A DNA stretch of 14,756 nucleotides from Actinomycetes bacterium (GCA_021784205.1 JAJXTB010000068.1:1-14756); one strand, 5' to 3'; shown: positions 6,337 through 11,285, numbered from the stretch's first letter. Numbers and translations are program-made. The notes: generated by a model from the sequence alone, not told the origin.

Positions 6337-6979
6337 CGGGCTCGACCATGTCGGCCAGCAATCCACCCATCGACGCCGCGAAGGCGACCCGCTCGGCGAT
6401 CTTGCCCGATATGAGGTTGTGGTGCGCGAGGATCGTGACGATCACCGGCGAGACCACGACGGCGAGGCTGAGCCACGTCATCATCTCGCCCGTCGACTCG
6501 GTTCCGGCGAAGACCTTCTTCAGGGCCGGGTGGAACTTGGAGAGCTCGGCGAGCTGGTGGGCGATCAGCGGGACGGCCTTGGCGATCTCGGGCGGGCAGA
6601 CGTCGTCGCCGAACATCGCCAGCACCATCGGGATCAGGTTCAGCAGCTGGGTCGCACCCTCCTCGACCTTGGCAAGGTCGCTCGAGGTCTTGGCGGTCTT
6701 GACCGGGGCGGGCTTGATGACGAAGTTATTGGTGACGACGGTCTTGGGGGCGGGCTCGTCGGGGTTGGTCATGCGTCGTTTCGCCGCGCCGGGCGAGGAC
6801 GAGGGCTGGTGGGTGTCGCAGTATTTACGAAGCCGGTGGTAGCCGGTCTCGCCCTTCACGGGCAGGGTGTTCGAACAACCAGGTTTTGCACAGGTTTGGG
6901 GCTCGGTTGTGGATGACTTCTCGGCCCCGGTTGTGGACAACTCGTCGTCCGGTGCGGTCTCGTCGGCGATGATCGACAT
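6323..6979 (-). CDS. Zinc-finger and transmembrane protein, 218 aa
   Basis: The name is not recognised. An acidic/polar head (1-29) precedes a putative zinc site, C30-x4-C35 and C54-x2-H57, with basic residues between (HRLRK). A Pro/Lys-rich linker (62-98) and a helical domain (about 100-160) follow, then a membrane span at about 167-186 (WLSLAVVVSPVIVTILA) and a second weakly hydrophobic helix (194-212). A DNA- or partner-binding membrane protein of the packaging vertex is possible. The ATG at 6979 overlaps the upstream stop as TAATG with AGAGGG just before it; the in-frame GTG at 7006 is less likely. Codons for residues 14-37 are unusually AT-rich because DnaA-box-like sequences run through them. 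Confidence 0.75.
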   Translation of the reverse strand: MSIIADETAPDDELSTTGAEKSSTTEPQTCAKPGCSNTLPVKGETGYHRLRKYCDTHQPSSSPGAAKRRMTNPDEPAPKTVVTNNFVIKPAPVKTAKTSSDLAKVEEGATQLLNLIPMVLAMFGDDVCPPEIAKAVPLIAHQLAELSKFHPALKKVFAGTESTGEMMTWLSLAVVVSPVIVTILAHHNLISGKIAERVAFAASMGGLLADMVEPDAAD

Positions 6980-7069
6980 TATCCCTCTTCCCAGGCCCTG
7001 GCCCACTTGGAGCGGCCGTCCTTGGCTCCGTTCGCCTTTTCCACACTCGGGGGCAGCACCTGTGGATTG
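6884..7069. promoter_or_regulatory. Cluster of five DnaA-box-like 9-mers (candidate replication origin)
   Basis: Five sites resemble TT(A/G)TNCACA: TTTTGCACA at 6884-6892 (plus, 8/9), TCATCCACA at 6908-6916 (minus, 8/9), TTGTCCACA at 6932-6940 (minus, 9/9, the actinobacterial box), TTTTCCACA at 7037-7045 (plus, 8/9) and CAATCCACA at 7061-7069 (minus, 7/9). Start-to-start distances are 24, 24, 105 and 24 bp. A sixth, perfect box lies at 7425-7433. The sites lie in the 5' parts of two minus-strand genes and force codons unusual for this GC-rich DNA (TCA, ACA, AAA). An origin, or a DnaA-titrating or DnaA-regulated region, is inferred. Confidence 0.5.
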
Positions 7070-7392
7070 ATCTCCTCGGGTGCGGTCTCGGGTGCGGCCG
7101 GCGGGGTCTCCTCGCGGGCCTTCAGGGCCTCGGCGAGGGCGAGTACCAGCTCCTCACGGGCGATCTGGCGGGCCCGCTCCTCGTCCACCTTGTCGGCGGC
7201 GATCGCGACGGCTTCGCCGGCCGCGTGGAGGGCGAGGCCGGATTCGTCGGACGCGCTCTGGGCGTCCTCCTGGGCGTCATCGGCCTTCGCGGCGCTGGCC
7301 CCGGCCAGTGCGGCGGCGGCGACGGCGGCCTGGGCGAGTACCGAAGGGTCCTCGGGAGGCTCTTCGTTGGTTATGACGGTGGTCTCAGTCAT
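6979..7392 (-). CDS. Alanine-rich, acidic coiled-coil protein, first gene of leftward arm, 137 aa
   Basis: The function is not recognised. The chain is almost wholly helical: an acidic head, an Ala-rich stretch (about 18-36), a long amphipathic charged helix (about 60-95, with DKVDEERARQIAREELVLAL), then a Pro/Glu-rich segment and a Trp-containing basic end. There are no Cys and no membrane span. A scaffold-like or partner-binding role is possible for the first gene of a structural arm, but the sequence gives no direct proof. The ATG at 7392 is placed exactly where a leaderless transcript from TACTAT (7404-7399) would begin, and no SD is present. The 3' end overlaps the next ATG. Confidence 0.78.
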   Translation of the reverse strand: MTETTVITNEEPPEDPSVLAQAAVAAAALAGASAAKADDAQEDAQSASDESGLALHAAGEAVAIAADKVDEERARQIAREELVLALAEALKAREETPPAAPETAPEEINPQVLPPSVEKANGAKDGRSKWARAWEEG

Positions 7393-7398
7393 GGCCCG

Positions 7399-7404
7399 AT
7401 AGTA
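7399..7404 (-). promoter_or_regulatory. Leftward promoter -10 (extended, leaderless)
   Basis: On the minus strand, TGCTACTAT contains a TANNNT -10 hexamer with a TGn extension. It is followed by exactly six bases (CGGGCC) and then the ATG at 7392, so transcription would start at or next to the A of the start codon. No clear -35 hexamer is visible. Leaderless mRNAs with this spacing are common in actinobacteria. Confidence 0.55.
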
Positions 7405-7424
7405 GCACCCTCGTCGTCAGACCC

Positions 7425-7433
7425 TGTGGATAA
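7425..7433 (-). promoter_or_regulatory. Perfect DnaA box between divergent promoters
   Basis: TTATCCACA reads on the minus strand, next to a run of six T (7435-7440). It lies inside the intergenic region between the leftward and rightward promoters and between the arms of a 7-bp inverted repeat (ACCCTCG 7407-7413, CGAGGGT 7443-7449). It could serve as an origin element or as DnaA control of the divergent operons. Confidence 0.55.
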
Positions 7434-7450
7434 GTTTTTTCCCGAGGGTC

Positions 7451-7478
7451 TTGACAGGAGACACCCTGGCTGTATGAT
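7451..7478 (+). promoter_or_regulatory. Rightward promoter, near-consensus
   Basis: TTGACA (7451-7456) is the consensus -35 and TATGAT (7473-7478) is one base from the consensus -10, with a 16-bp spacer. The predicted start is near 7485, followed by GGAGG (7492-7496) and the ATG at 7502. It is the only strong sigma-70-type promoter I see and should drive the whole rightward operon. A dyad (AGACCCT 7419-7425, AGGGTCT 7445-7451) abuts the -35 and is a possible operator. Confidence 0.8.
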
Positions 7479-7501
7479 GAGAGGAATAAACGGAGGCAGC
7501 A

Positions 7502-7705
7502 ATGAAGAAGATGTACCTGGCGAAGTTCCGGGCAGTCGGTGGCACCGAGATCACGGTGCGCACGTTCTGCTCGGTCGCGTGCCGCGAGCGGTGGCTCGAG
7601 ATCTGGTCGGCCTATGACTGGCCCGAGATGGACGTCGAGAACGTCGAGAACTACGAGTTCGATGAGTGGTGCGACAACTGCCTGACGAAGGTGGTGGTGG
7701 GGTGA
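7502..7705 (+). CDS. Small Cys-rich (zinc-binding) protein, first gene of rightward operon, 67 aa
   Basis: Two Cys pairs (C23-x3-C27, FCSVAC, and C57-x2-C60, WCDNC) flank an acidic Trp/Glu-rich middle, suggesting one zinc site. The SD is GGAGG with 5-nt spacing to the ATG. The stop overlaps the next start as GTGA. As the first, presumably most strongly expressed product of the early arm, it could act on a host target, but nothing in the sequence shows which. I do not recognise a family. Confidence 0.8.
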   Translation: MKKMYLAKFRAVGGTEITVRTFCSVACRERWLEIWSAYDWPEMDVENVENYEFDEWCDNCLTKVVVG

Positions 7706-8283
7706 CTGACCGACTCTACAAGTGGCTTCTGCCCGACATGACGACCGCCGTGCAGGGTGAGACCTGGCCCGTCGCCGTGGGTGAGTGGACGCCGAAGGAG
7801 ACGCCCATTCTTTGCGCGTCCGGCTGGCACGGCATGAGAGAGAAGGACGTTCTCGCCCACCTGCCCTCGACCCTCGGCGCACAACTCTGGGTGGTCGAGG
7901 TGAAGGGCAAGATTGTTCACGGAGACGACAAGTTCGCAGCGTCACAGATGCGACTCATCGAGTGCATCGGCACCACGGACGAGAGTAACCTGAGGCTCTT
8001 CGCCTGCGACGTGGCCGAGGACGCGCTGGACATCTTCGAGGACGAATATCCGAACGACACTCGCCCGAGGAACGCCATCGAGGTGTCTCGCCGGTTCGCC
8101 AACGGCGACGCAACGCGAAGGGAGTTGACCGCCGCTGGGGACGCCGCTTGGGACGCCGCTTGGGACGCCGCTGGGGACGCCGCTTGGGACGCCGCTGGGG
8201 ACGCCGCTTGGGACGCCGCTGGGGACGCCGCTTGGGCTCGCTACTCCAACTGGCTCGTTGTGCGCATCGAGAGCGGGTACTGA
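7702..8283 (+). CDS. Phage accessory protein with C-terminal AA(W/G)D repeat, 193 aa
   Basis: The N-terminal 120 residues (YKWLLPDMTTAVQG, ILCASGWHGM, LWVVEVKGKIVHGDDKFAAS) resemble a domain spread through phages and mobile elements that I would place near DUF7666; its biochemistry is unknown to me. Residues about 144-179 are nine copies of AAxD with x = G or W, and the chain ends in ARYSNWLVVRIESGY. Similar Ala/Trp repeats occur in phage proteins of this kind and are thought to form stacked helices. The GTG at 7702 overlaps the upstream stop. The repeat DNA is nearly perfect, which implies recent expansion. Confidence 0.82.
   Translation: MTDRLYKWLLPDMTTAVQGETWPVAVGEWTPKETPILCASGWHGMREKDVLAHLPSTLGAQLWVVEVKGKIVHGDDKFAASQMRLIECIGTTDESNLRLFACDVAEDALDIFEDEYPNDTRPRNAIEVSRRFANGDATRRELTAAGDAAWDAAWDAAGDAAWDAAGDAAWDAAGDAAWARYSNWLVVRIESGY
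8131..8238 (+). repeat. Nine tandem 12-bp units in coding sequence
   Basis: The unit is GCCGCT(T/G)GGGAC and the last copy ends in GGGCT. The order of the variable codon is G W W G W G W G W (GGG or TGG). Units are otherwise identical, so the array probably arose by slippage or unequal exchange. It codes for the AA(W/G)D repeat of the surrounding gene. Confidence 0.97.
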
Positions 8284-8284
8284 G

Positions 8285-8452
8285 ATGAGCGTCCTGCACC
8301 GGGTGGGCTGGCGACGCCAGCTGTGGCGGCTGGGCTGTGCCGTCTCCTTCGTCGTCGTCGGGGCGACCACCCCGCCCGTCGCGGGTGACTGGTACGTGCC
8401 GATCGTGGCCGCGGTGATCGGCTTCGCCTGTCTGGACGGGGCGAGCGAATGA
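8285..8452 (+). CDS. Small two-span membrane protein (holin-like), 55 aa
   Basis: The start MSVLHRVGWRRQLWRLG is basic. Membrane spans are predicted at about 15-29 (AVSFVVVGATTP region) and 36-50 (WYVPIVAAVIGFACL), with a short acidic end (DGASE). It is the first of three consecutive micro-membrane genes just before a secreted lysin, so a holin or holin-regulator role is inferred from context only. The ATG is 1 nt after the upstream stop, and its own stop overlaps the next ATG (ATGA). Confidence 0.7.
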   Translation: MSVLHRVGWRRQLWRLGCAVSFVVVGATTPPVAGDWYVPIVAAVIGFACLDGASE

Positions 8453-8565
8453 GCCGCGACCTGTTCTGGGACCTGTTCACGCTGCTCGTCTTCGCGTCGC
8501 TCGTGCCCGCCGCCCTGGTGCTCGCCCGGGCGATCAACGAGAGCCGCGAGGAGGACGACTCGTGA
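8449..8565 (+). CDS. Micro membrane protein (holin-like), 38 aa
   Basis: It begins MSRDLFWDLFTLLVFASLVP, has one span at about 8-27 and an acidic tail (NESREEDDS). Start and stop both overlap the neighbours (ATGA at 8449 and GTGA at 8562), which supports translation. One span with a charged tail fits a small holin, antiholin or spanin-like partner; I cannot choose between these. Confidence 0.7.
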   Translation: MSRDLFWDLFTLLVFASLVPAALVLARAINESREEDDS

Positions 8566-8729
8566 TCGCCCTCGCGTTCCTGTTCGCCGTCGCCGTGGTG
8601 CTGCTCGCCGGCTTCGCCCTGGGGGCCAAGAGCGTCCTGGTCGTGATCCTGTCGCTGCTCGGGGCCTTCGTCGCCCTGCTCGGGGCCTTCGTCGCCCTGG
8701 TCATCCACGAACTGCGGCGGCCGCGATGA
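8562..8729 (+). CDS. Small two-span membrane protein (holin-like) with internal duplication, 55 aa
   Basis: It is almost wholly hydrophobic: span 1 about 2-20 and span 2 about 24-48, with a basic end (HELRRPR). Residues 32-45 are a seven-residue unit (LLGAFVA) present twice, from a perfect 21-bp duplication. GTG start at 8562 overlaps the upstream stop; the stop overlaps the next ATG. Two spans plus a basic C-terminus match class II holin shape, and the secreted lysin lies 280 bp downstream. Confidence 0.7.
   Translation: MIALAFLFAVAVVLLAGFALGAKSVLVVILSLLGAFVALLGAFVALVIHELRRPR
8655..8696 (+). repeat. Perfect 21-bp tandem duplication
   Basis: Two identical adjacent copies of a 21-bp unit beginning CTGCTCGGGGCCTTC lie within the second membrane span of the 55-aa gene. 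The duplication adds seven hydrophobic residues in frame and has no mismatch, so it is probably recent. Confidence 0.95.
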
Positions 8730-8965
8730 TGGGCGACCTCTCCTTTGACGGCGAGACGGCGATCCGCGAACCGTTCACGGTCACGCTGGCGCGGGCCGAC
8801 TGGGTTGAGACCTACCTCGCGATCGCCGAGGCCGCCCGGGACCTGCGGGTGCGCGAGCTCTACGCCGCGGGACCGTGGAGAGCGTACTGTGGGGAGCGAG
8901 CCCGGTCCCTCGAACTGGCCGCCGAGAACCTTAACCGCCATCTATCCCCGGAGGAGAACCTATGA
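8726..8965 (+). CDS. Hypothetical helical protein, 79 aa
   Basis: The family is not recognised. After a short beta-like start (MMGDLSFDGETAIREPFTVTL) the chain is helical and charged (DWVETYLAIAEAARDLRVREL, then GERARSLELAAENL). There is no membrane span and one Cys. ATG at 8726 overlaps the upstream stop, and the stop overlaps an ATG at 8962. Location between the holin-like genes and the lysin could mean a lysis regulator, but that is only positional. Confidence 0.75.
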   Translation: MMGDLSFDGETAIREPFTVTLARADWVETYLAIAEAARDLRVRELYAAGPWRAYCGERARSLELAAENLNRHLSPEENL

Positions 8966-9010
8966 ACCCTGCCCGAGCTGTGCGTCCCATCGCCCGATCG
9001 AGGAGTCGTC

Positions 9011-9346
9011 GTGGTATCACGTCTGAGTATTTCAGTGCTGAGTTCCTGTCTTTCGTTGCTCGTCGCCGCGCCCCACGCGCACCTGGTGACGCCGGCCCAG
9101 TGGGCCAAGGTGATCCGGGTGCACCACTGCGAGGGCGACCCGTGGCACCTCGCGGGACCGACCTATCAGGGCGGCCTCGGGTGGCGGCCGGCCACCTGGC
9201 TCTCGTACCGGGCCCCGTGGATGCCGACCTCGGCCTCGCTCGCCACCCCGCAGGAGCAGGCATGGGCCATGGTCCGCTTCGTGGCCCGGACGCTGCACTA
9301 CTGGCCCGATCAGAGCTGGCCCGCAGTCTGCGGCACGGGCTACTAG
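9011..9346 (+). CDS. Secreted Rpf-like peptidoglycan lytic enzyme (endolysin), 111 aa
   Basis: A signal peptide is visible: basic start, hydrophobic core 8-20, and A-H-A near 21-24 as a cleavage region. The mature part matches the resuscitation-promoting-factor/transglycosylase fold in order: W31, then C40-E41-G (E41 is the expected catalytic Glu), TYQGGLGW (51-58), TW at 62-63, SLATPQEQAWAMVRFV (76-91), and WPAVC with C107, which would pair with C40 as in Rpf domains. It probably cleaves the cell wall at lysis. GTG start at 9011 has AGGAG 5 nt upstream. With its own export signal it would need no holin for transport, only for timing. Confidence 0.85.
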   Translation: MVSRLSISVLSSCLSLLVAAPHAHLVTPAQWAKVIRVHHCEGDPWHLAGPTYQGGLGWRPATWLSYRAPWMPTSASLATPQEQAWAMVRFVARTLHYWPDQSWPAVCGTGY

Positions 9347-9405
9347 AGCTCGCCCAGGTCGGCGAGCACGACCTGGCGCGTCGTGATGGACGATCGGGGC
9401 GACCA

Positions 9406-9588
9406 GTGAACAGGATCATTGACGTGACTCGATGCAAGTGCGGCCACGAGGCGCTTGAGCACGTACTTATGACATCCTCCGCTTTTGAGCGGAGATTCTT
9501 CATTCAGTGCATGATCTGCACGAAGGAGTGCGCGACATGCTCCCACGACTGGATCGTGTGGACAGCATTAGAGAAGGTGGCACCATGA
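9406..9588 (+). CDS. Small zinc-binding protein, 60 aa
   Basis: The product begins MNRIIDVTRCKCGHEALEH and carries C10-x-C12 with H14, then CMICTKECATCSH with four more Cys and a His, which is enough for one or two zinc sites. The frame is open back to an ATG at 8962 (208 codons), but that part overlaps the lysin fully and has shadow-like Arg/Pro/Gly composition, so I place the start at GTG 9406; GTG 9424 is an alternative. The stop overlaps the next ATG. A hairpin (9477-9494) lies within it. Confidence 0.72.
   Translation: MNRIIDVTRCKCGHEALEHVLMTSSAFERRFFIQCMICTKECATCSHDWIVWTALEKVAP
9477..9494 (+). terminator. Terminator-like or IS200/IS605-end-like hairpin inside a CDS
   Basis: CTCCGCT and AGCGGAG form a 7-bp stem with a TTTG loop, followed by ATTCTTCATT (six T of ten). 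It could act as an intrinsic terminator or attenuator within the zinc-protein gene. The flanks (GACAT before, ATTC after) also recall the hairpin at ends of IS200/IS605-type elements; that likeness is from memory. Confidence 0.4.
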
Positions 9589-9788
9589 AAGTCTCACTCG
9601 TCACCGACACCGGCTACAAGGCCATCATCGAGACCGAGGACCACGACGGGACCTGGCAGGTGAAGACCGCCGCCTACGTCTTTAAGAACATGCTCTCGCC
9701 CTTCGTCGTGCTGAAGAAGTTCACGACCGAGGCCGAGGCCGACACCTACGTCCACAACCTCGTGGCCGCGATAAAGGGGGAGAAGTGA
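9585..9788 (+). CDS. Hypothetical small alpha/beta protein, 67 aa
   Basis: The family is not recognised. Three or four short strands (MKVSLVTD, YKAIIETE, GTWQVKTAAYV, FVVLKKFTT) are followed by a C-terminal helix (EAEADTYVHNLVAAIKGEK). No Cys or membrane span is present. ATG overlaps the upstream stop with AAGGTGG a few bases before; the stop overlaps the next GTG. The fold outline resembles small dsRNA- or DNA-binding alpha/beta proteins, but this is only a shape argument. Confidence 0.8.
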   Translation: MKVSLVTDTGYKAIIETEDHDGTWQVKTAAYVFKNMLSPFVVLKKFTTEAEADTYVHNLVAAIKGEK

Positions 9789-10078
9789 AGCGAAATGACT
9801 GTGTAGTGGGAGACCGAGTCCAGAGGACTGACGGCCCGGACGCGGGGGTGGTCGCGTACACTCCTACAAACGGAGCAACCGACTGGCTGGTGGTCAGATA
9901 TGAAGGACCGTCGCGGGTGGGGGACTTTATCGAGTTCCCAAGCAACATCAGACCCGACTGCGACCACCTCGTGAGGTTTGCCCCCCTGATGGGGCAGCCG
10001 GTCTTCTTCAACGCGAGCAATGTCATCGGCATGAACTTCTGCCCCAAGTGCGGAAGCCGGCTGCACGACGATGACTAA
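9785..10078 (+). CDS. SH3/KOW-like barrel with C-terminal zinc ribbon half, 97 aa
   Basis: The N-terminal part (VVGDRVQRTDGPDAGVVAY, then DWLVVRYEGPSRVGDF) has the turn-rich pattern of a small SH3/KOW-type beta barrel. The end (FCPKCGSRLHDDD) has a single C-x2-C-G knuckle; other ligands could be C59 and H61 (RPDCDHL). Such zinc ribbons often bind nucleic acid. GTG start at 9785 overlaps the upstream stop and the 3' end overlaps the next gene by 8 nt. Confidence 0.8.
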   Translation: MKRNDCVVGDRVQRTDGPDAGVVAYTPTNGATDWLVVRYEGPSRVGDFIEFPSNIRPDCDHLVRFAPLMGQPVFFNASNVIGMNFCPKCGSRLHDDD

Positions 10079-10343
10079 GCGACGCCGGGTGATAACCCCG
10101 AAGCACCTGTTCCCGACCACGACGCCGCGCACGGCCCTCGAGGTCTTCGACGCGCTGATGATGCGCGTGAAGCACAAGGCCGAGTACCGCGAGCTCGGCG
10201 AGCGGATGGGCGAGGTCGACTGCAGCTGCGGCTTCGTCATGCCCTGCCCGTTCGGCGAGCCCCAGGCCGCCGTCGTGATCGAGGAGCACTACGCAAGGTA
10301 TCACGTGATACCCGACCCGATGGGAGCCAAGTACCGTGACTGA
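10071..10343 (+). CDS. Small zinc-finger-like protein, 90 aa
   Basis: A basic head (MTKRRRVITPKHLF) and a helix (ALEVFDALMMRVKHKAEYREL) precede a Cys/His cluster: C51-x-C53, C59, then H73-x4-H78 (EEHYARYHV). This could form a zinc finger. A perfect 16-bp palindrome (10297-10312) lies in codons for ARYHVIP, where codons turn rare (GCA AGG TAT ... ATA). The gene overlaps both neighbours by 8 nt. No known family is claimed. Confidence 0.78.
   Translation: MTKRRRVITPKHLFPTTTPRTALEVFDALMMRVKHKAEYRELGERMGEVDCSCGFVMPCPFGEPQAAVVIEEHYARYHVIPDPMGAKYRD
10297..10312. promoter_or_regulatory. Perfect 16-bp palindrome (candidate operator)
   Basis: GGTATCACGTGATACC reads the same on both strands. The half-site GGTATCAC recurs at 9013-9020 (lysin start), 10722-10729 (just before the SSB-like gene) and, inverted, at 13632-13639. 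The codons that carry it are rare for this DNA, which points to selection on the DNA itself. Confidence 0.45.
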
Positions 10344-10701
10344 ACTAGACCGGCTCGCCAACGAGCACGCGAGCGAGCGGGCCCTCGCCAACACCGAGCT
10401 CGACCGGGTGCTCGACCTCGTGCGGTGGCTCGCCGCCAAGTGGGGCGACAACAACCCGGCCTTCCCCGACCGCGATCCGATGACCGGCCAGAGCCTCGAC
10501 GGCAACGCCGAGCTCTCTCAGACTTGGTACCGGGTCGTGCGCGGCGGGTACCGCTGCGGGTGCTGTGTCGGCACGGGCCACCACTACCAGTACACCGACG
10601 ACGCCGACGTCGTCCACCTCGAGCTGTGCGACGTCTGTGACGGCGCCGGCTTCACCAGTTCGCCCGAGTACCAACCGGACGAGGCGGAGCCGGGGGACTA
10701 G
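10336..10701 (+). CDS. Protein with paired DnaJ-type zinc modules, 121 aa
   Basis: The N-terminal half is helical (LDRLANEHASERALANTELDRVLDLVRWLAAKWG). The C-terminal half has two C-x2-C-x-G-x-G modules, C74..C77-V-G-T-G and C98..C101-D-G-A-G, separated by 20 residues, as in the zinc domain of DnaJ; no J-domain is present. A DNA- or protein-binding zinc protein is likely. GTG start at 10336 overlaps the upstream gene. The stop codon lies in the loop of a strong GC hairpin (10689-10709). Confidence 0.82.
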   Translation: MTELDRLANEHASERALANTELDRVLDLVRWLAAKWGDNNPAFPDRDPMTGQSLDGNAELSQTWYRVVRGGYRCGCCVGTGHHYQYTDDADVVHLELCDVCDGAGFTSSPEYQPDEAEPGD

Positions 10702-10709
10702 CCCCCGGC
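10689..10709 (+). terminator. GC hairpin at a gene end (terminator-like or processing site)
   Basis: GCCGGGGG (10689-10696) and CCCCCGGC (10702-10709) pair over 8 bp with a 5-nt loop that holds the stop TAG. No T tract follows, so it is more likely a pause, mRNA-stability or partial-termination element before the SSB-like gene than a full terminator. It sits in one of the few true gaps (10702-10730) of the right arm. Confidence 0.5.
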
Positions 10710-10730
10710 CCATAACAGAAAGGTATCACC

Positions 10731-11285
10731 ATGGCAACACGTAACACCCCGGCCAAGGTTTCCACCCGGAAGCCGTCCACCACCGTGGCCCTCGCCGCGA
10801 CCTACACCATCGACGCGGTCCCGTCCAAGTCACAGGTGATCGACGCCATCGCGTCGGGCTCGAAGCTCTTCTTCGAGGGCGACGAGAGCGGTGCGAGCAC
10901 CATCCTGCCCGGGATCCTCTCGGCGGCGGACAACCCGCTCGACGTCTTCGCCGGCGGCGAGCTCGAGAAGGTGGAGGACCACTACGGCGAGATCCTGACG
11001 ATCCTGTCCATCGACGGCGTGCGCAACAGCGACTTCGAGGGGGGCCTCGGCATCTACCTCGTCGTCTCGGCCGCCACCATCGAGGGCGAGGTGATCCGGA
11101 TGGGCGTGGGCTCGACCGACGCGATCGGCAAGCTCGTCACGCTGAACGACCTCGGGGCCTTCCCGTGGAAGGTCAGCTTCGAGCGGGCCACCAAGGCCAC
11201 CAAGGCGGGCTTCTTCCCCGTGAACCTGGTCAACCGTCAGCCCGCCGAGAAGACGGCCCTGCGTGCCGGCGAGAGGAGCTTCTGA
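10731..11285 (+). CDS. Putative single-stranded-DNA-binding protein, 184 aa
   Basis: A flexible basic head (1-30, ending in KPSTTVALAATY) precedes a beta-rich body. The series ILTILSIDGVRNSDFE, LGIYLVVSAATIEGEVIRMGVGS, IGKLVTLNDLG, FPWKVSFERATKATKAGFFPVNLV resembles OB-fold SSB-like proteins of phages ('y-v-l...G...v...l...lP..v.f'). Its site just upstream of the replication genes agrees. It would protect displaced single strands during protein-primed replication. It has its own SD (AGAAAGG, 7 nt) and a 29-nt gap before it, so it can be expressed independently and strongly. Confidence 0.6.
   Translation: MATRNTPAKVSTRKPSTTVALAATYTIDAVPSKSQVIDAIASGSKLFFEGDESGASTILPGILSAADNPLDVFAGGELEKVEDHYGEILTILSIDGVRNSDFEGGLGIYLVVSAATIEGEVIRMGVGSTDAIGKLVTLNDLGAFPWKVSFERATKATKAGFFPVNLVNRQPAEKTALRAGERSF

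Noticed and set aside
6337..6366. N-terminal extension of the packaging ATPase to GTG 6366.
   Set aside because: It would add ten residues with no domain support and deepen the overlap to 44 nt; the ATG at 6336 matches the overlap length seen elsewhere.
8131..8238. CRISPR array.
   Set aside because: The units are 12 bp, contiguous, without spacers, and code in frame for an AA(W/G)D protein repeat.
8745..9026. Gene ending in a C-P-S-C zinc knuckle and SSWYHV.
   Set aside because: The frame has no start codon near the knuckle. An indel giving ATG-GAA would destroy the stop of the 79-aa gene. It is kept only as a remark in the overprinting finding.
9386..9409. Seven-codon ORF between the lysin and the zinc protein.
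   Set aside because: It is too short to support without expression data, though its stop overlaps the GTG at 9406 and it might serve translational coupling.
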